From NCBI RefSeq assembly GCF_000002985.6, contig NC_003283.11:11532001-11596000 (forward strand): a stretch of DNA of 64,000 nt, given 5' to 3'. The position numbers and the translations under genes are program-made. Positions 22,637 through 34,888 of this stretch are shown in pieces. Position 1 is the first letter of the stretch, and each line of letters opens with the position of its first letter. This DNA is from Caenorhabditis elegans (Eukaryota > Nematoda > Chromadorea > Rhabditida > Rhabditidae). The notes under the pieces are model-generated. The model searched no databases. It saw nothing but the letters and a program-made list of their open reading frames with translations, and was not told the origin of the DNA.

Positions 22637-25600
22637 ATGACCGAAGAATTTATGGTTGATGTCTCAATTGTCGGTTCGGATATCCATACTCTAAAAAATC
22701 GGAGACTAAAATTCGATGGATCTTCACTTCATATATTAGGCCCGAAGGCAGCGGAAACTCGAATTTTTTCATGTGAAAAAATTCTATACAAACGAATGAA
22801 AATGACGAAGGAGGGAAAAATGCTCACGATCCCATTGGTTGAGGAAAATGGCAAACGCGATGTGTAAGTTTTTATTTATATTCTATCCTTTTCTAAACAT
22901 CAAGATTTTATTTTCAGAATGATTAAATTGATTTTCACTCCGCCACATGATGCATTCAGGACATGGGTTGTTAATGAGTTCAACAAGTTTATCGAAGAAA
23001 ACAAAAATTGTAAGATACGTGGTTAATTTTGATTAAAAAACAGTTTTTTTTAGCGATGCAGGCCACACAATCCAAGCGTCCCCCGTCTGCGGCATCCGGA
23101 AGTAGCAGCCGCACGGAAAAATCCTCAGTTCGTCCAATTTTCAATGAACAAATCTTGAGAGAAGACCACGAGAAAGCTCGACAGCTCTCACGACCATCAT
23201 CACAGGCCACAAAATCTTCTGAAGTTGCTTCACGCCTCTCAAGTGATCAAGGTCGAGAGTCTTCGATTGGGTTGATGGATCAAATGGTTGCATCCAGTGA
23301 TGCGTTTGACTCATTGAAGAAGGATAGAAAAAGGTACTAAAATTTGCCTTTTCTATATTTTCTCAAAGATTAAATTCCTAATTAAATATGTTTCCCAATT
23401 TTCCGATTTTATTTGTAGAGTTATCTGAACGGTATTTCGAGTTCAATATGGGCATTTTTGAATGTTTCCTTGTTTTTAAAGACTCAGTTTAAGCCGTGTT
23501 CCTATTTATGAATTATATATTTTTTTCAGAAGTCCCGTCGACGCTCTTCAAACAAGTGCTCCGAAAACAATGAAGCCAAAGAGATCAGAAGACATCAAAG
23601 ACGAAAAACAGCGTGATGAGAAACCACAAGCAGAAACAGTTTTCAGTGAAATCTTGGAACCTGCTCAGTCATCTAAACGGTCAGAATCACCTCTCCTGTC
23701 TTCAGATGTTTTTTTGAGAAAGTTGCATGAAAATAGACAGTAAGTTCAACTTGAGAAATTCAAAATAAGTATTGTTAATTAAATTTTCAGATTAGTAAAC
23801 ACTGGGAACTCGTGTTACTATAATTCAACAATGCAAGCTGTTTCATCATGCAATCCGCTGGTTATTCGTTGTGAACAACTTTATCGTATGGTTCGAGACA
23901 ATATCGAATTGTTTGATGACTCAATGAACAACGATCAGGCCGATATCAAGAGAAAATACATCGTTCTTCAGAACTTCTTAAAAGTCGTTATCTGCTTAGG
24001 ATGGCACTTCAATAAGCGGAACGAGGGAAAGTCTATCGAATTGCGTAGATATGTGAGTTTTTTTTTCAAAATTGTTCTTTCAAATCAATTCTCTTTCAAG
24101 GATTTGCTTCAATATCGTCAGAATGTTGGGAAGATCAATGAAGAATTCAATAATGACGACCAACAAGATGCTCACGAGTTTTTACTAACTCTTATCGGAG
24201 CTGTTGACGACGCAATGGGAGTCATGTCGAAAAATGTAAAGACAATCGATAATGTTGGAATAACACTCAATCCAGCAAGGGCTTTCAAGATTGATGTGGA
24301 GACAATGTATGTATGCCAAGGATGTAGCAATGAGGAACTGAAGGTCGATTCACGAAATGATTTGGGAGTTTCTGTGATGTTAGTTCAGTTTTGCCCAATT
24401 TCTCACCAACAAATATTTTAATTCTGGAATAGTTTTGGAAATTCAGATTTTAAAAAAGTATCTAGATATGTATTGTGGAATTAGACGACACATTTATGAT
24501 TCACAGGGATGGATGTTCGGTGCAAAAACTGGTTTCGTCGTTTGTTAAATGGTCTCCGATTGAGAAAGAATGCTCGTCATGCAAGCACAAAATATCTTCA
24601 TCATGCGAAAGGATATCAACATTTCCAGAGTAGGAGCTTACTTTTTTGCTTTATTTTGATATAAAAATTGAATTTTGCAGATGTCTCATTATCAATTTGA
24701 AGAGATATGAGCTGGAAGGACAAGGACCTCCTTTTTCGATGAAAAAGAAAAGTTGCCGGGTCGAACCATCATTCAAGCTCGACGTCTCTTCATTGGGGAA
24801 CTTTCCGCCAGTGGAGCATCCTGAGATGTTTGAAAACAAGGAGTATTCTACTACGGAACCGGTTAATTCAGAAGACTCTAGACTTGCCGAAATTACGACG
24901 GACGATGCTCATTTTAACGATTCTCGTGTATCAGGCAGGCTGCTTGGTGGAGCCGATGAAGAAATGTCGCAATGCTCTGTTATCGTAGAAGATGTGAAAA
25001 AGCGGAAAGAGTTATATTTCAATATATTTTCAAATGAGAAGGATTTTGATGATATTCTTGATGAAATGGGCATCAACAATGGTGAAAACCAGAAAAGGTT
25101 CGTATAAAAGAAACCTTATTTTCATTAAATTTATTTATTTTATTTCAGATTTCATTTCGAGAGACACATAACTGGGCCTCCATCAAAAATGTATCAATTT
25201 CAACTCCCTGGAGCCACACGAGGAATTACACCAGACGGAAATTGCTTTTATCGTGCGATTTCGTGGTGGATTACCGGAGTTCAATCGCATCATATGATCT
25301 TTCGCGAAGCAGTCGGCAAGCATCTCAAGAAGAACGAATTAATGTTCAAAAAGTACTGTCATAATGAGATATACGAGAAGTACGTTGAGAATGCAATGCG
25401 TGATGGAGTTTGGGCGACAACTTGTGAAATTTTCGCTATGGCCAATATGCTCAACGTTGAGATTATAACGTATCTTGGAGATAGTGGATGGGTACCTCAT
25501 TCCCCACAAAATAATTATCCACCAAGAAAAGGAGCTATATATTTGAAGAATACAAATATGCATTATGAGCCTACAACTTCATTGAGAAAGAATTCACCAG

Positions 25601-25938
25601 AAAGGTCGCCAATGAAAAAAGAAAACACTAATGGGAGTTCAATGCATGATGAGCTGGATGAAAATGATTATTTGGTACGACTGAAGGTGCTTAATGTAAA
25701 TTACAATTTTTCTTTTCAGAAAAGCGATATTCATCCTGGAACATATTCATTGGTTGCTGTCGTGTGTCATCTCGGAGATTCGCCAAATAAAGGACATTAT
25801 GTAGCTTATACAAAAGAATTGTATAAGAACTCAAGTTGGCTCCGCTGCTCTGATGATAATATATATGCTGTTTCAAAGAACGATGTCTCCGAAGCTATCC
25901 GATCGTCCGGATATCTTATGTTTTATGAACTCCAGTAG
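22637..25938 (+). CDS. duo-1: dual deubiquitinase: USP domain with an inserted OTU protease
   Basis: Exons: 22637-22863, 22918-23009, 23054-23333, 23530-23739, 23791-24052, 24101-24378, 24507-24629, 24681-25097, 25149-25674 and 25720-25938, giving 877 aa. Residues 1-105 look like the PH-like N-terminus of USP37-type enzymes (inference). A Ser-rich linker follows. The USP Cys box (TGNSCYYNSTMQ, Cys about 278) is followed by QQDAHEFL (378-385), a Zn ribbon made of VCQGC and ECSSC, and the INLKRYE strand. An OTU domain then starts: TPDGNCFYRAI with Cys about 662, and YLKNTNMHYEP with His about 768. After it the USP resumes: SLVAVVCHLGD, GHYVAY (His about 831), WLRCSDDN and a final YLMFYEL. Both catalytic sets look complete. 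It should cleave ubiquitin or ubiquitin-like conjugates. The symbol is recalled. Confidence 0.88.
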
Positions 25939-26318
25939 AAATTATTTTTCCATGTTTCTTTTCTCTTTTTCTATGGTTAGAATGATTTCATACACTTCTC
26001 TGCGTGTCATAATTCGTCAAATAATGGTTTGTAAAATGTTAAATGTTCCCCCGTGTTAAATCCCCATTCCCGTATTAACTTAATTTTTCTTTGATCTATA
26101 GAATTTTATATAAAATTTTTCAGTTTATTTTTTCAACCAGAGATTAGAAAGTCGATTCATTCAATGAGGAAAATTAGGTACAGCTTACTTACTTGTCAAG
26201 ACTATGGGGATCAAGGCATGTAAAGCATAAAAATTTGTTGCAAAAGAGAGTTCAACTGGAAAATGTTTTCTCGAGAGCTCACGTACATCAGAATGTTCAG
26301 TCTTCTTCAAAAAACGGA
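25939..26318. other. intergenic between duo-1 and srx B
   Basis: This holds the duo-1 3' UTR (no clear AATAAA seen) and the presumptive srx B promoter. No other structure was seen. Confidence 0.4.
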
Positions 26319-27881
26319 ATGTCACTTCTCAACGAATCTAGTTATAATTTTCGTGATCCGTATAACCTTATCGCTGCATTATCAATGGGAATTGTAAAAT
26401 TACAATGAATTTTATTGAAAAAGAACGAATGTTTAGGTTGGGCTAGCTGGAATTACATGTAATATCATTTTTATCTACGTCTTTTTTAAAAATGTATCCG
26501 AGAAGACTTCATTTAATGTTTTAGGCATTACAAGAGCATTTGCAAATCTTTTTGTTCTTGTAATTCTTTATTACTTTGTTTTCATTCCAACAACTGTTTT
26601 GTGAGTTAAAACGTTTTTGACTACCTATTTTTGTAACCAATTTCTTAACATTTTTTATCAAAAAGGCATACTTTAAAGGCGCATGGGAATTTCCAGTATG
26701 ATGGGTTATACTACAGTAACCCGTCAGTATCCATCAGAGCTGAATCCGATTTTTAACTGGGAGTGCAGTTTTCCAGCAATAAACCCAGTAATAATGGTTC
26801 AAAACAATTTCTCATAGTCTCGAACGATACCGTGGTCTACCCTATTACCAACTTAGGTAGATTACGATCGTCTCGATATTTTTGATATTTCAGAGGTTAC
26901 ACACCTTTCTTCTCAACTTATGGTGTTTCATTTGTCCTAGCAATTAGCATTGCTCTATACGCAACAAATGAAAATCAAACTCTTCTGACTGCAATCAATA
27001 GATTTTGTGCACTATACTTTCCATTTCAATATTCAAAGTTTTGTGGTATAAAACCCACTGTGGTAAGGCTTTGATCAGCTTATACGGTATAGGATTTTTT
27101 CAGTTTTTCATATTTTTAATCAATGCCTACCGATTCGGCGAAGTTATAGTTCCAATGCTTAATCCTAAATTTTCTGAAACAGCTTGTTGGGGGTCATATC
27201 AACCACAACCGGTGACAATTGTCCTATAGTTGACAATGCAATTTTGGTGGCACTGCTCATTTTTGCATTGACCACGATTTTCAATATTGCAACGTTTGCA
27301 AAAGTTGTATATTTCTTTCGAGTAACTTTTTTTTCCTATTTCACATATGTGACTATAGTCAAAAGCCAAAAATTTTTGATTACATAATTCAATTACAAAA
27401 TTTTGATGTTTTAAAATCTGCTATACCTTTCTGTAAAATGAAATCATGTTTTAGACAAAATCTCAAAGTGACGAAGCATCAAAACGCAGGGAAAGGAAGA
27501 ATGCCATTTTATTTTTTCAAACTGTTCTTCAAGATTTTCTTCACGTCATAGATTTTTCGTTCACTTTCTATTTCGGGTAATTTCTATTTCAAATCTCACA
27601 AATTCTTATGCTACTTCAGTGGATTGATTCAACATAGGCGATGGACATTTCTTTCCGGAGCCCTAATTTGGCAATTAATTCATGCAATTGATGGGTAGAA
27701 TTAAATACCGTTTGATAATCCAATTTTATATTTCAGTGTAACAATGGTTATTTTTAACGAAAAAGTTGTATTCGTCGAGTGTTGTTTCTTCAAAATATCC
27801 ACACTACCAGAAACCCATTCTCTTCCAATTATCGGAGGAAAACGGCAGTCTGTTTCTGCAGCAATAGCCACTGTTGACTGA
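26319..27881 (+). pseudogene. srx-family receptor with a frameshift (copy B)
   Basis: Exons recognised: 26319-26393, 26437-26600, 26894-27062, 27104-27321, 27455-27576, 27620-27694 and 27737-27881. The frame is open from MSLLNESSYNF to PQPVTIVL, then stops at 27226-27228. The correct frame resumes at once with NCPIVDNAILVALLIF (TM5) and stays open to the end. The broken exon is 218 nt against 237 nt in copy C, a net loss of 19 nt that removes the LSW stretch of extracellular loop 2. All splice sites look normal, so the lesion is recent. Copies B and C share NENQT where others have NEYQI, which marks a subclade. It may be intact in other strains. Confidence 0.72.
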
Positions 27882-28024
27882 TTCAAATAACTTTCGAAAC
27901 TTCAAACTTTCGATATACTATATAAATAGCTTTATCAAACTCTACATGTCCACCACACAAACGCAAATCAACCGGTACAAAACGCGATCCGCGTCATCAG
28001 AAATTTCTAGTTTTTTTCATTTCA

Positions 28025-28084
28025 TATTTTGAAGAATTCCAGCTCAGTTTTTTTTTTTGTTTTTTTTTTTTTTTTTAATTTTAG
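28025..28084. repeat. poly-T tract
   Basis: Two T-runs (12 or more and about 19 nt) flank one G just upstream of the surviving part of srx C exon 2. They replace the position where its TM1 coding sequence should be. Confidence 0.8.
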
Positions 28085-28092
28085 TTATTTTC

Positions 28093-29650
28093 ATGTTTTT
28101 TGACAAATTTCCTGATAAGAATTCTTTCAACGCTTTGGGTGTTTTAAGAAGTTTTGCCAATTTGCATATTCTCATAATTGTGTATTGCTTTATTTTCATT
28201 CCAACTACTATATTGTAAGTTATCAATTAAAATACAATTATTTTACCCTCTAGAATGAGGTACAAAAATGAATGTTTCGAATCATATTTTGTCATTTGAG
28301 CTTGCTCGTAACTTAAAAAATTTACTCAACTAAATTTCAGAGGTTATACACCACTACTATCCGTATACTTAGTTTCTTTTCTAGTAAATACTGCAAATGC
28401 TTTATATTCGGGAAATGAAAATCAAACTTTAATAATTGCATTGAACAGATTTTGTGCATTATATTTTCCTTTCCAATATTCAAAAATTTTCGGAATGAAG
28501 CAAACATTGGTATTGATGGTTCTACGCCTTAGTTAACAACTATTCTGATTTCAGATTTTGAGTTTTTTACTCTATGCGTATAGAATCGGGGAAGTGATAT
28601 TACCAATACTTTCTGCTACATACTCAGAAAATGACTGCGTTTTATACTTTTCTCCCAGATATTTATCATGGACCACATTTGGCGAACGTTGTGATTTATT
28701 CGGAAATGCAATTGTTCTTTCTTTAATTGTTTTTGGAATGACAACATTTGTTAACATCGTCACTTTTGCAAAAGTTGCATATTTCTTTCGGGTATGAACA
28801 ACTTTAATTTCATTACATTAATTTTGAACCATCACGGCAAGAAAAATATATCTAAAAATGATCGAAATATTCTTATCTCTCACTAAGCCATCAAACCAAT
28901 TTCAGTTTCAATGAGTGTAATAAATTGGTGAACGTTTAACCAGACTACTGCAGTCCTGACAACGGCATCAATTTAGAACATAATGATTTTTGCAAGCAAG
29001 CTTCAGTTTTAGAAAGCGTCCCCAAAATCTGCCCTCAAAAGAGTGGGTGGTGGCCACTCCCGAGTAATTTATGTTCCATTTGTATTCACAAGTTTGCATT
29101 ATAAATATGTCAAATAAAGTTGCGAAATGCCACTGAACAGTTTGTTGAGAAGATGCGAGTAATTATCGAATAATACTTCTAATTACCTTTGGTTTAAAGA
29201 AAAACAGAACTTATTCAGAGCAAGTTTCATCACGATGAAGCATCTAGACGCCGTGAGAAGAAAAACATTAATTTGTTTTTTCAAACTGTTCTTCAAGACT
29301 TCTTGTACGTTTTCGACCTTTCCTTTACTTTTTATTTCAAGTGAGTGTAAATTTTTAACATATTTAACTTTCCATTTTTAATGTTTCAGTGGAATGATTC
29401 AGCATAGACTCTGGACATTCTTATCTGGAAGTCTTATATGGCAGTTACTGCATGCAATTGATGGGTAAGAATCATTCAAAGGTCCTGTTGAAGTATTTTT
29501 TTCAGGTTAATTATGGTAGTTTTTAATGAAAAATTCTCATTGTTCAACAAATGTTTCTGCTCAAACCGGAGAGAAGTCGAAGGGAATACACCCCAAGTCG
29601 TTGAATTCAAAAGAAGATCGATTTCTGCCGCTCTAGTAACCATAAATTGA
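28093..29650 (+). pseudogene. srx-family receptor missing its 5' end (copy C)
   Basis: Segments: 28093-28214 (3' part of exon 2), 28341-28509, 28555-28791, 29219-29340, 29390-29464 and 29506-29650. From MFFDKFPDKNSFN onward the frame is open to the stop, with intact TM2-TM7, NRFCALYFPFQY and HAIDGLIMVVFNE. Exon 1 and the first part of exon 2 (N-terminus plus TM1) are missing; a poly-T tract sits there instead. The in-frame ATG at 28093 could start a six-TM product, but loss of TM1 suggests a dead gene. It is closest to copy B. Confidence 0.65.
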
Positions 29651-30406
29651 ATCAAATTTTCAGACATTAGTTAGTCGTGTAAATATTTTAAAAATAAATA
29701 ATAACGGACCATGAAATCTCTCGAACGCCACATTTGAAAGTTAAAATTAAAAAAAAACTGTGTTCACGTCTCATTCAGCAACAGGCAGTCACATGATAAG
29801 CTTTAACTTAAAGTCATTCCAGTAATGCACTTCAACCGATCAGTTATAACTAAATGCTTCGGTGGGATCGTGATTGTAGTATGGCGCCAAACATTACACC
29901 CACTTCAGTTTTAAAACTTTCGAATAACACCGTATCGGTTCGATTCAAAGTATGGTGTATCATCGTCAAAAAATATAGCAGCAAAAGAAAATGAGACAAA
30001 TATTCTTGTAGACAACATTTATGTCTCCACCTTTTTTCATCAATACAGCTACAAAATTGAAAACATATATTTGTTAATGAAGACATCTGATTGCTTCATT
30101 CTTTCTGCATTGATGATGATGGTGCTATTACAGAGTAAACAATTACCGGGCCAAAAATCATAACTTTTTCTCATATCATATGAATTGCATCGAAATTGTG
30201 GGAATATTTGCAACATTTAAAAGTAACGTACAATGAAAGATAATGATTGACTACCTTAATTGCCTCAATTATAATTTCATCAATATTCTATGAGAAAAGA
30301 TATGGTTTTTGACCCCTAATAGATTCATTAAAAGAGTTGAAAAATCATAAGTCACAGGATTTGAAATATAATGGAATATTTTCATTTCAGTTATTGACTT
30401 CCTGCA
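29651..30406. other. intergenic; upstream half of a segmental duplication
   Basis: No gene up to the alternative first exon at 30407. From about 29990 it matches 30710-31025 in direct orientation (see the duplication entry), interrupted by a small TA-flanked inverted-repeat insertion at 30146-30316. Confidence 0.55.
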
Positions 30407-31025
30407 ATGGATAATTCAACTGGTGATGTTACACTCGAGTATCGTAATATTCTTAGCCTAACTGTATCTTGTCTACTTTTAGTTGTATGTATTTCAATGA
30501 TCAAAAAGATGTGACGCTTCAAATTGACTATTAGCTTTTACATAGTTTTTCACGAACATTTTGAATTGTTCTGAGTTACTCTTTTTTTTTTATGTTCTCG
30601 GCAAAAATTAAAAACAAGGTACACAAACTATGAGTCCAATAATTTCTGATTATCAATTTTTATGGCAACCTATAATTTATGATGATATGCCATTCATTCT
30701 TGAGAATGCCAGCTAAAAGAAGTGAGACAAGCATGCTCAGTAGACAGCGTTTATGTTGCCACTTTTACATCAATTGAGCTTTAAAAATAAAAAACTATAC
30801 TTTCTAATGAGGTCTCCTGACTTTGTTATTCATTCTGTATTGTTGCATGTGCATCAAGCTTAATTAAAAGAGTCGAAAAATCATAAGTCACACGATTTGA
30901 AATATCACGGAATATTTTCATTCGAGTTTTTCACTTCCTGCAATGAATAACCCAACTGGTTATGTTACACTCGATTATCGTGATGCTCTTAACCTGACTG
31001 TATCATTTCTGCTTTTTGTGGTATG
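29990..31025 (+). repeat. tandem duplication of an srx promoter and first exon
   Basis: Copy 1 is about 29990-30490 and copy 2 about 30710-31025. Shared blocks include GAGTTGAAAAATCATAAGTC/GAGTCGAAAAATCATAAGTC, GGAATATTTTCATT, CACTTCCTGCAATG/GACTTCCTGCAATG, and the whole 78-nt exon 1. Each copy has a start codon and a GTATGT donor (30407-30484 and 30943-31020). Confidence 0.8.
30146..30316. mobile_element. 171-bp MITE flanked by TA
   Basis: The left end (GGGCCAAAAATCATAAC...) and right end (...ATATGGTTTTTGACCCC) are imperfect inverted repeats of about 29 nt sharing TTTTCTCATA. TA dinucleotides flank both sides (30144-30145 and 30317-30318), as for Tc1/mariner-type insertions. It is absent from the second copy of the duplication. 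Confidence 0.65.
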
Positions 31026-32518
31026 TTTTACTAAAATTATAAAGATACTGCAAACTATCTGATGTTTATTGACAAGCTTTTGGAATTTATATTCCAGGAA
31101 TTTTATTTTCAGATTGGCATTTTTGGAATTGTTTGTAATAGCTCAATTGTGTATATATTCTTCAATGAAAAATCCGAACGAACTTCTTTCAATCTAATTT
31201 GTGTATACAGAAGCCTTTCAAACATCTACATTCTTGCCACAACATTCATTGGACTTTTCTTGCCAAAAACTATTATGTAAGTTCTTGAAAATGTGTGGAA
31301 TCCAGTTAAATTTGCTTCAATTTGTTTCAGAGGATGTTCTCCATATCATCCTTTCATTGAAAGCACATTAATTCAAGTTTCAAACAGCTTGTACCTTGGT
31401 AACGAATATCAAATTATTCTGGTTGCGATCAATCGATTTGTTGCAATGTTTTTACCCACTTACTATAATAAAATATGCGGAATCAAAACTACTTTGGTCT
31501 GTAAATTTCTATTGTGTGAACTTTTCATCCTTTCGTTTTTGATTTTAGGTTATTCTAACAGCCATCTATGCATTTCGAATTATCATTTTAATCATGGAGT
31601 CGGTAGATAAATTTGGTCGGTTTCGTGAATGTCAAAATATTGGAAAAATTTGAACAATTTACAGCAATCCCATGCAACTCGTTTTTCGACTTAGAAACTC
31701 TTGCATGGTCGTACGACAAAAAGGAAAAATGTCAATTCGTTGATAATATTTTAACAGTTATATCAATTACTTTTCTCATAATGACTGCCATAAACGGTGC
31801 AACCTTAATCAAAATAATATCATTCTATAAAGTGAGTATCTATCATGATTAATTTGTTTCTAAAACTGAATGCATTAATCGTCGTAACTTTTATTTCAGT
31901 CGAATCAAAGTAAAAGTCGTGAAACTAAAAAGCGTATCCGACGTAATGTCTTTTTGTTTCTACAAACTGGACTTCAAGATTCCTTGTATCTGATTGATCT
32001 CTTTTTTATGATTAAACTAAGTGGGCTCAGTACTTCTCGTGTATGGACCTACATTAGTGGAACATTTGTTTGGCAATGCCTTCATTCAATAGACGGGTGA
32101 GGTTTATTTAATTGTTTCCTGCATTTTTGAAACATCACACATCAATGATCTTTTTCCTAAAAAATTTTGTTCTTGACAATTAGATTTTAAACAAAAGAAG
32201 AATAATGTAGTTTAGCCGAGTAACATTTTAAATTCATTTCCTTGTTTGAAATATCCCCAGATATTCAAGAGTTCAAAGCGATTTAGAAGTGCTTAATGGT
32301 CTTTTATATGAGTCATAAATTCATAGCGAGATCAATCTAGACCGAAATAGCAAGAGCACCTGCAAAAACAATATTTTGTTTCAGATTCATAATGATCATG
32401 TTCAATGAAAGACTATCGTTCCTCCGTAGAAAGTTGTTCCAGACTCCGTCATCCACACAACATCCCAACCAGAAATTCACAGTTTCTGCAGTTCAGTCGA
32501 TGCGGTGAATCTTCAATT
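30943..32518 (+). CDS. srx-family chemoreceptor GPCR with alternative first exon (copy D)
   Basis: Exons: 30943-31020, 31113-31276, 31331-31496, 31549-31615, 31665-31831, 31900-32096 and 32395-32518, giving 320 aa, all in phase. An upstream exon at 30407-30484 encodes a similar N-terminus (MDNSTGDVTLEY against MNNPTGYVTLDY), has a good donor in the same phase, and could be spliced to exon 2 as an alternative start. Markers: IVCNSSIVYIFF, ERTSFNLIC, LGNEYQIILVAINRF, LAWSYDKKEKC in loop 2, FLQTGLQDSLYLID and HSIDGFIMIMFNER. Intact. It pairs with copy E in both sequence and intron layout. Confidence 0.8.
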
Positions 32519-32872
32519 GAAATGTGTTTGTATGTGTCTTTTTATTTGCCAATTATGAATTATTTTATTTTTATTTTCTTGGAATACATTTTTTGTGTAA
32601 AATGTAAATTTTAACGAACCACCTTGAAACCACCTCGATGAGAGGGTAATGTTTGAAAAAAAGTATTTGTTAGATTCTTTATTATTTTGAATAAATATCA
32701 AATTCAATCTCAAAACTAGTTATATTTTGCATTCGAAAGTATATAATTTGAAACTTGCTTAATCATACATCTTGTTGAATGTCAAGGGGATGTTTGGTTC
32801 TTTCAAAATGAAATCACACATATAATGGTAGCAGTCACTTTTATAAATTAAAAATCCCAACAGCTCAATTAG
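32519..32872. other. intergenic between srx D and E
   Basis: A short AT-rich spacer with 3' UTR and promoter. No coding exon or obvious repeat. Confidence 0.45.
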
Positions 32873-34771
32873 ATGTCCAACTCAACCGCCCTCGACTATC
32901 AAGATTCTCTGAATTTGACTGTCGGCTGCCTGCTTCTAGTGGTACGCCTTACTTAAAATTCTGTCCAGTTACGATTTTCTTCATTTCTTACCATCAAAAT
33001 ATGATACCTGATCTCGCCACAAATATAATAATAACTGCGTGAAAAAGTGTGCGCCTTTAAGTTGCACAGTAACCCACTCCTCGTCGTATTGACTTTTCAA
33101 CGCACTTTCTCTCGAAGTTTGCTCTATTATATTCATTTTTTAAATGTTTCAAACTTCAAACTTTCAATTCAGTTTTTCAACAAAATAATTTTCCTCATGA
33201 AACGTGGAAAAAACGAAGAAAATTGCAGAAATACCTGGCAGTGGGCTACTGTACTTCTGTACACACACTTTTTATGTGACATCAATTTGAAACAAATTTG
33301 CTCGTGGCGAGGTCGGATACCGTACTTTTGCGGTAAAAATTCCAAAACGTCGTACCTGAGTAATATGATTTCAACCATCTCATTTTAGATTGGTACTTTC
33401 GGCATTGTTTGCAATAGTTTAATTTTGTATATATTTTTCAATGAGAAAACCGAAAGAACTTCTTTTAATTTGATTTGTGTGCTCAGGAGCTTTTCAAATA
33501 TATATATTCTTCTAACAACTTTCATTGGAATATTCTTTCCTAAAACTATTCTGTGAGTTCTGAAGATAAATTAAGTTATATGAATTGTCTTTATTTTAGA
33601 GGATATTTACCAATTCCTCCATTTCTTGAAAGTACTATAATTCACATATCACTTACACTCTATCTTGGAAACGAATATCAAATTATTCTTGTGGCAATAA
33701 ATCGTTTCATTGCACTATTTTTCCCAAGATACTATAACATGATTTGCGGAATTAAAACAACATTGGTAATTTATTTAAAATCATTTTTCAACTCCACTTT
33801 CAACTTTAGGGTCTCCTTACATCTATTTATACTTTTCGAATCATTGTTGTTATCTTTGAAACAATAGATAAATTCGGTTTGTAAACATGCTAGATTTGCA
33901 AATTTAGGACAGGAAATTTTTACAGAAAAGCAGTGTAATACGTTTTTCTCGTTAGAAATGCTTGCTTTTAAGTACGACGAAAAACATAAATGCCAATTTA
34001 AAGACAATATTCTGACCGTGGTGACGATTACATTTTTGATGATGACGATTATAAATGGAACAACTCTCATCAAGATTATAACATTTTACAGGGTAGGTTG
34101 TCGTCAAGTTATAGATTCTTAAATCGTAGAAAGCGTTCATTTAAATTACAAACAGCTTATCCCCAGACGCGACAATTTTCGATTTATATACATATATAAG
34201 TAACTTCAAAAATACTACATGAAGTTAAGATGAATTGGGAGAAAAACTATAGAAAATTCCTCAGCAACGAGTGTTCGAACCTCCAGTAAACATAACATTG
34301 CTCGCAAATGTATCGTGCCGAGACCTGGTACAGTATTCCTAGAGCAAAACCGAAAAGTTTCGCATCTTGATAATAAACTTATTTTCAGTCAAATCAAAGC
34401 GAAACTCTAGAATCTAAATCTCGTATTCGTCGAAACGTGTTGCTGTTTCTGCAAACAGGACTACAGGACTCACTTTATCTTATTGATCTCCTGTTTATGA
34501 TGAAGTTAAGCCAACTTAGTGATACTCGTGTCTGGTCCTTTATCAGTGGAACTTTTGTCTGGCAGTGTCTACATTCTATAGATGGGTATGTTGGTTTTCT
34601 TTTCATATTATTGAAAACGCAAATTTTTTTTTCAGATTTATCATGATTATGTTTAATGAGAGGCTGACACTGCTCAAGAAAAAGTTGTTTCAGAGCACAT
34701 TATCCACACATCACGTTACTCACAAATTAACTGTTTCAGTTGTACAATCAATGCCAGATGTCGGTAGCTAG
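32873..34771 (+). CDS. srx-family chemoreceptor GPCR (copy E)
   Basis: Exons: 32873-32941, 33389-33552, 33600-33765, 33810-33876, 33926-34092, 34389-34585 and 34636-34771, giving 321 aa, no lesion. The N-terminus MSNSTALDYQD carries an N-glycosylation sequon. TM3 has LGNEYQIILVAINRF, TM6 FLQTGLQDSLYLID, and the tail FIMIMFNERLTLLKKK. Exon lengths after exon 1 equal those of copy D up to exon 6, so D and E are a recent tandem pair. Intron 1 carries a MITE (33003-33321). The gene ends 118 nt from the stop codon of pms-2 on the other strand, so the two converge. Confidence 0.8.
33003..33321. mobile_element. MITE with imperfect terminal inverted repeats in srx E intron 1
   Basis: The left end GATACCTGATCTCGCCAC pairs with the reverse complement of the right end (GTGGCGAGGTCGGATACC). 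An inner block with AAGTGTG and ACAGTAACCCACT also recurs inverted at 33239-33272. No coding capacity. Confidence 0.65.
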
Positions 34772-34888
34772 AACATTTTTGAATTATCACTTGCAAAGCG
34801 TTTAAAAGTGCTGAAAAGTTTTTATTTAAACCGGGATAATTTTTGTGTGAAATGAGATTTAAAAATGTAAATAGCATGATACAGCAAG

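Noticed and set aside
25687-25719. 33-nt intron in duo-1 (GTGCTT...TTTCAG)
   Set aside because: Too short for this genome. A 45-nt intron starting at 25675 uses the same acceptor, keeps the frame and fits the USP core better.
34250-34330. tRNA-like GTTCGAACC segment
   Set aside because: No acceptor or anticodon stem can be folded around it.
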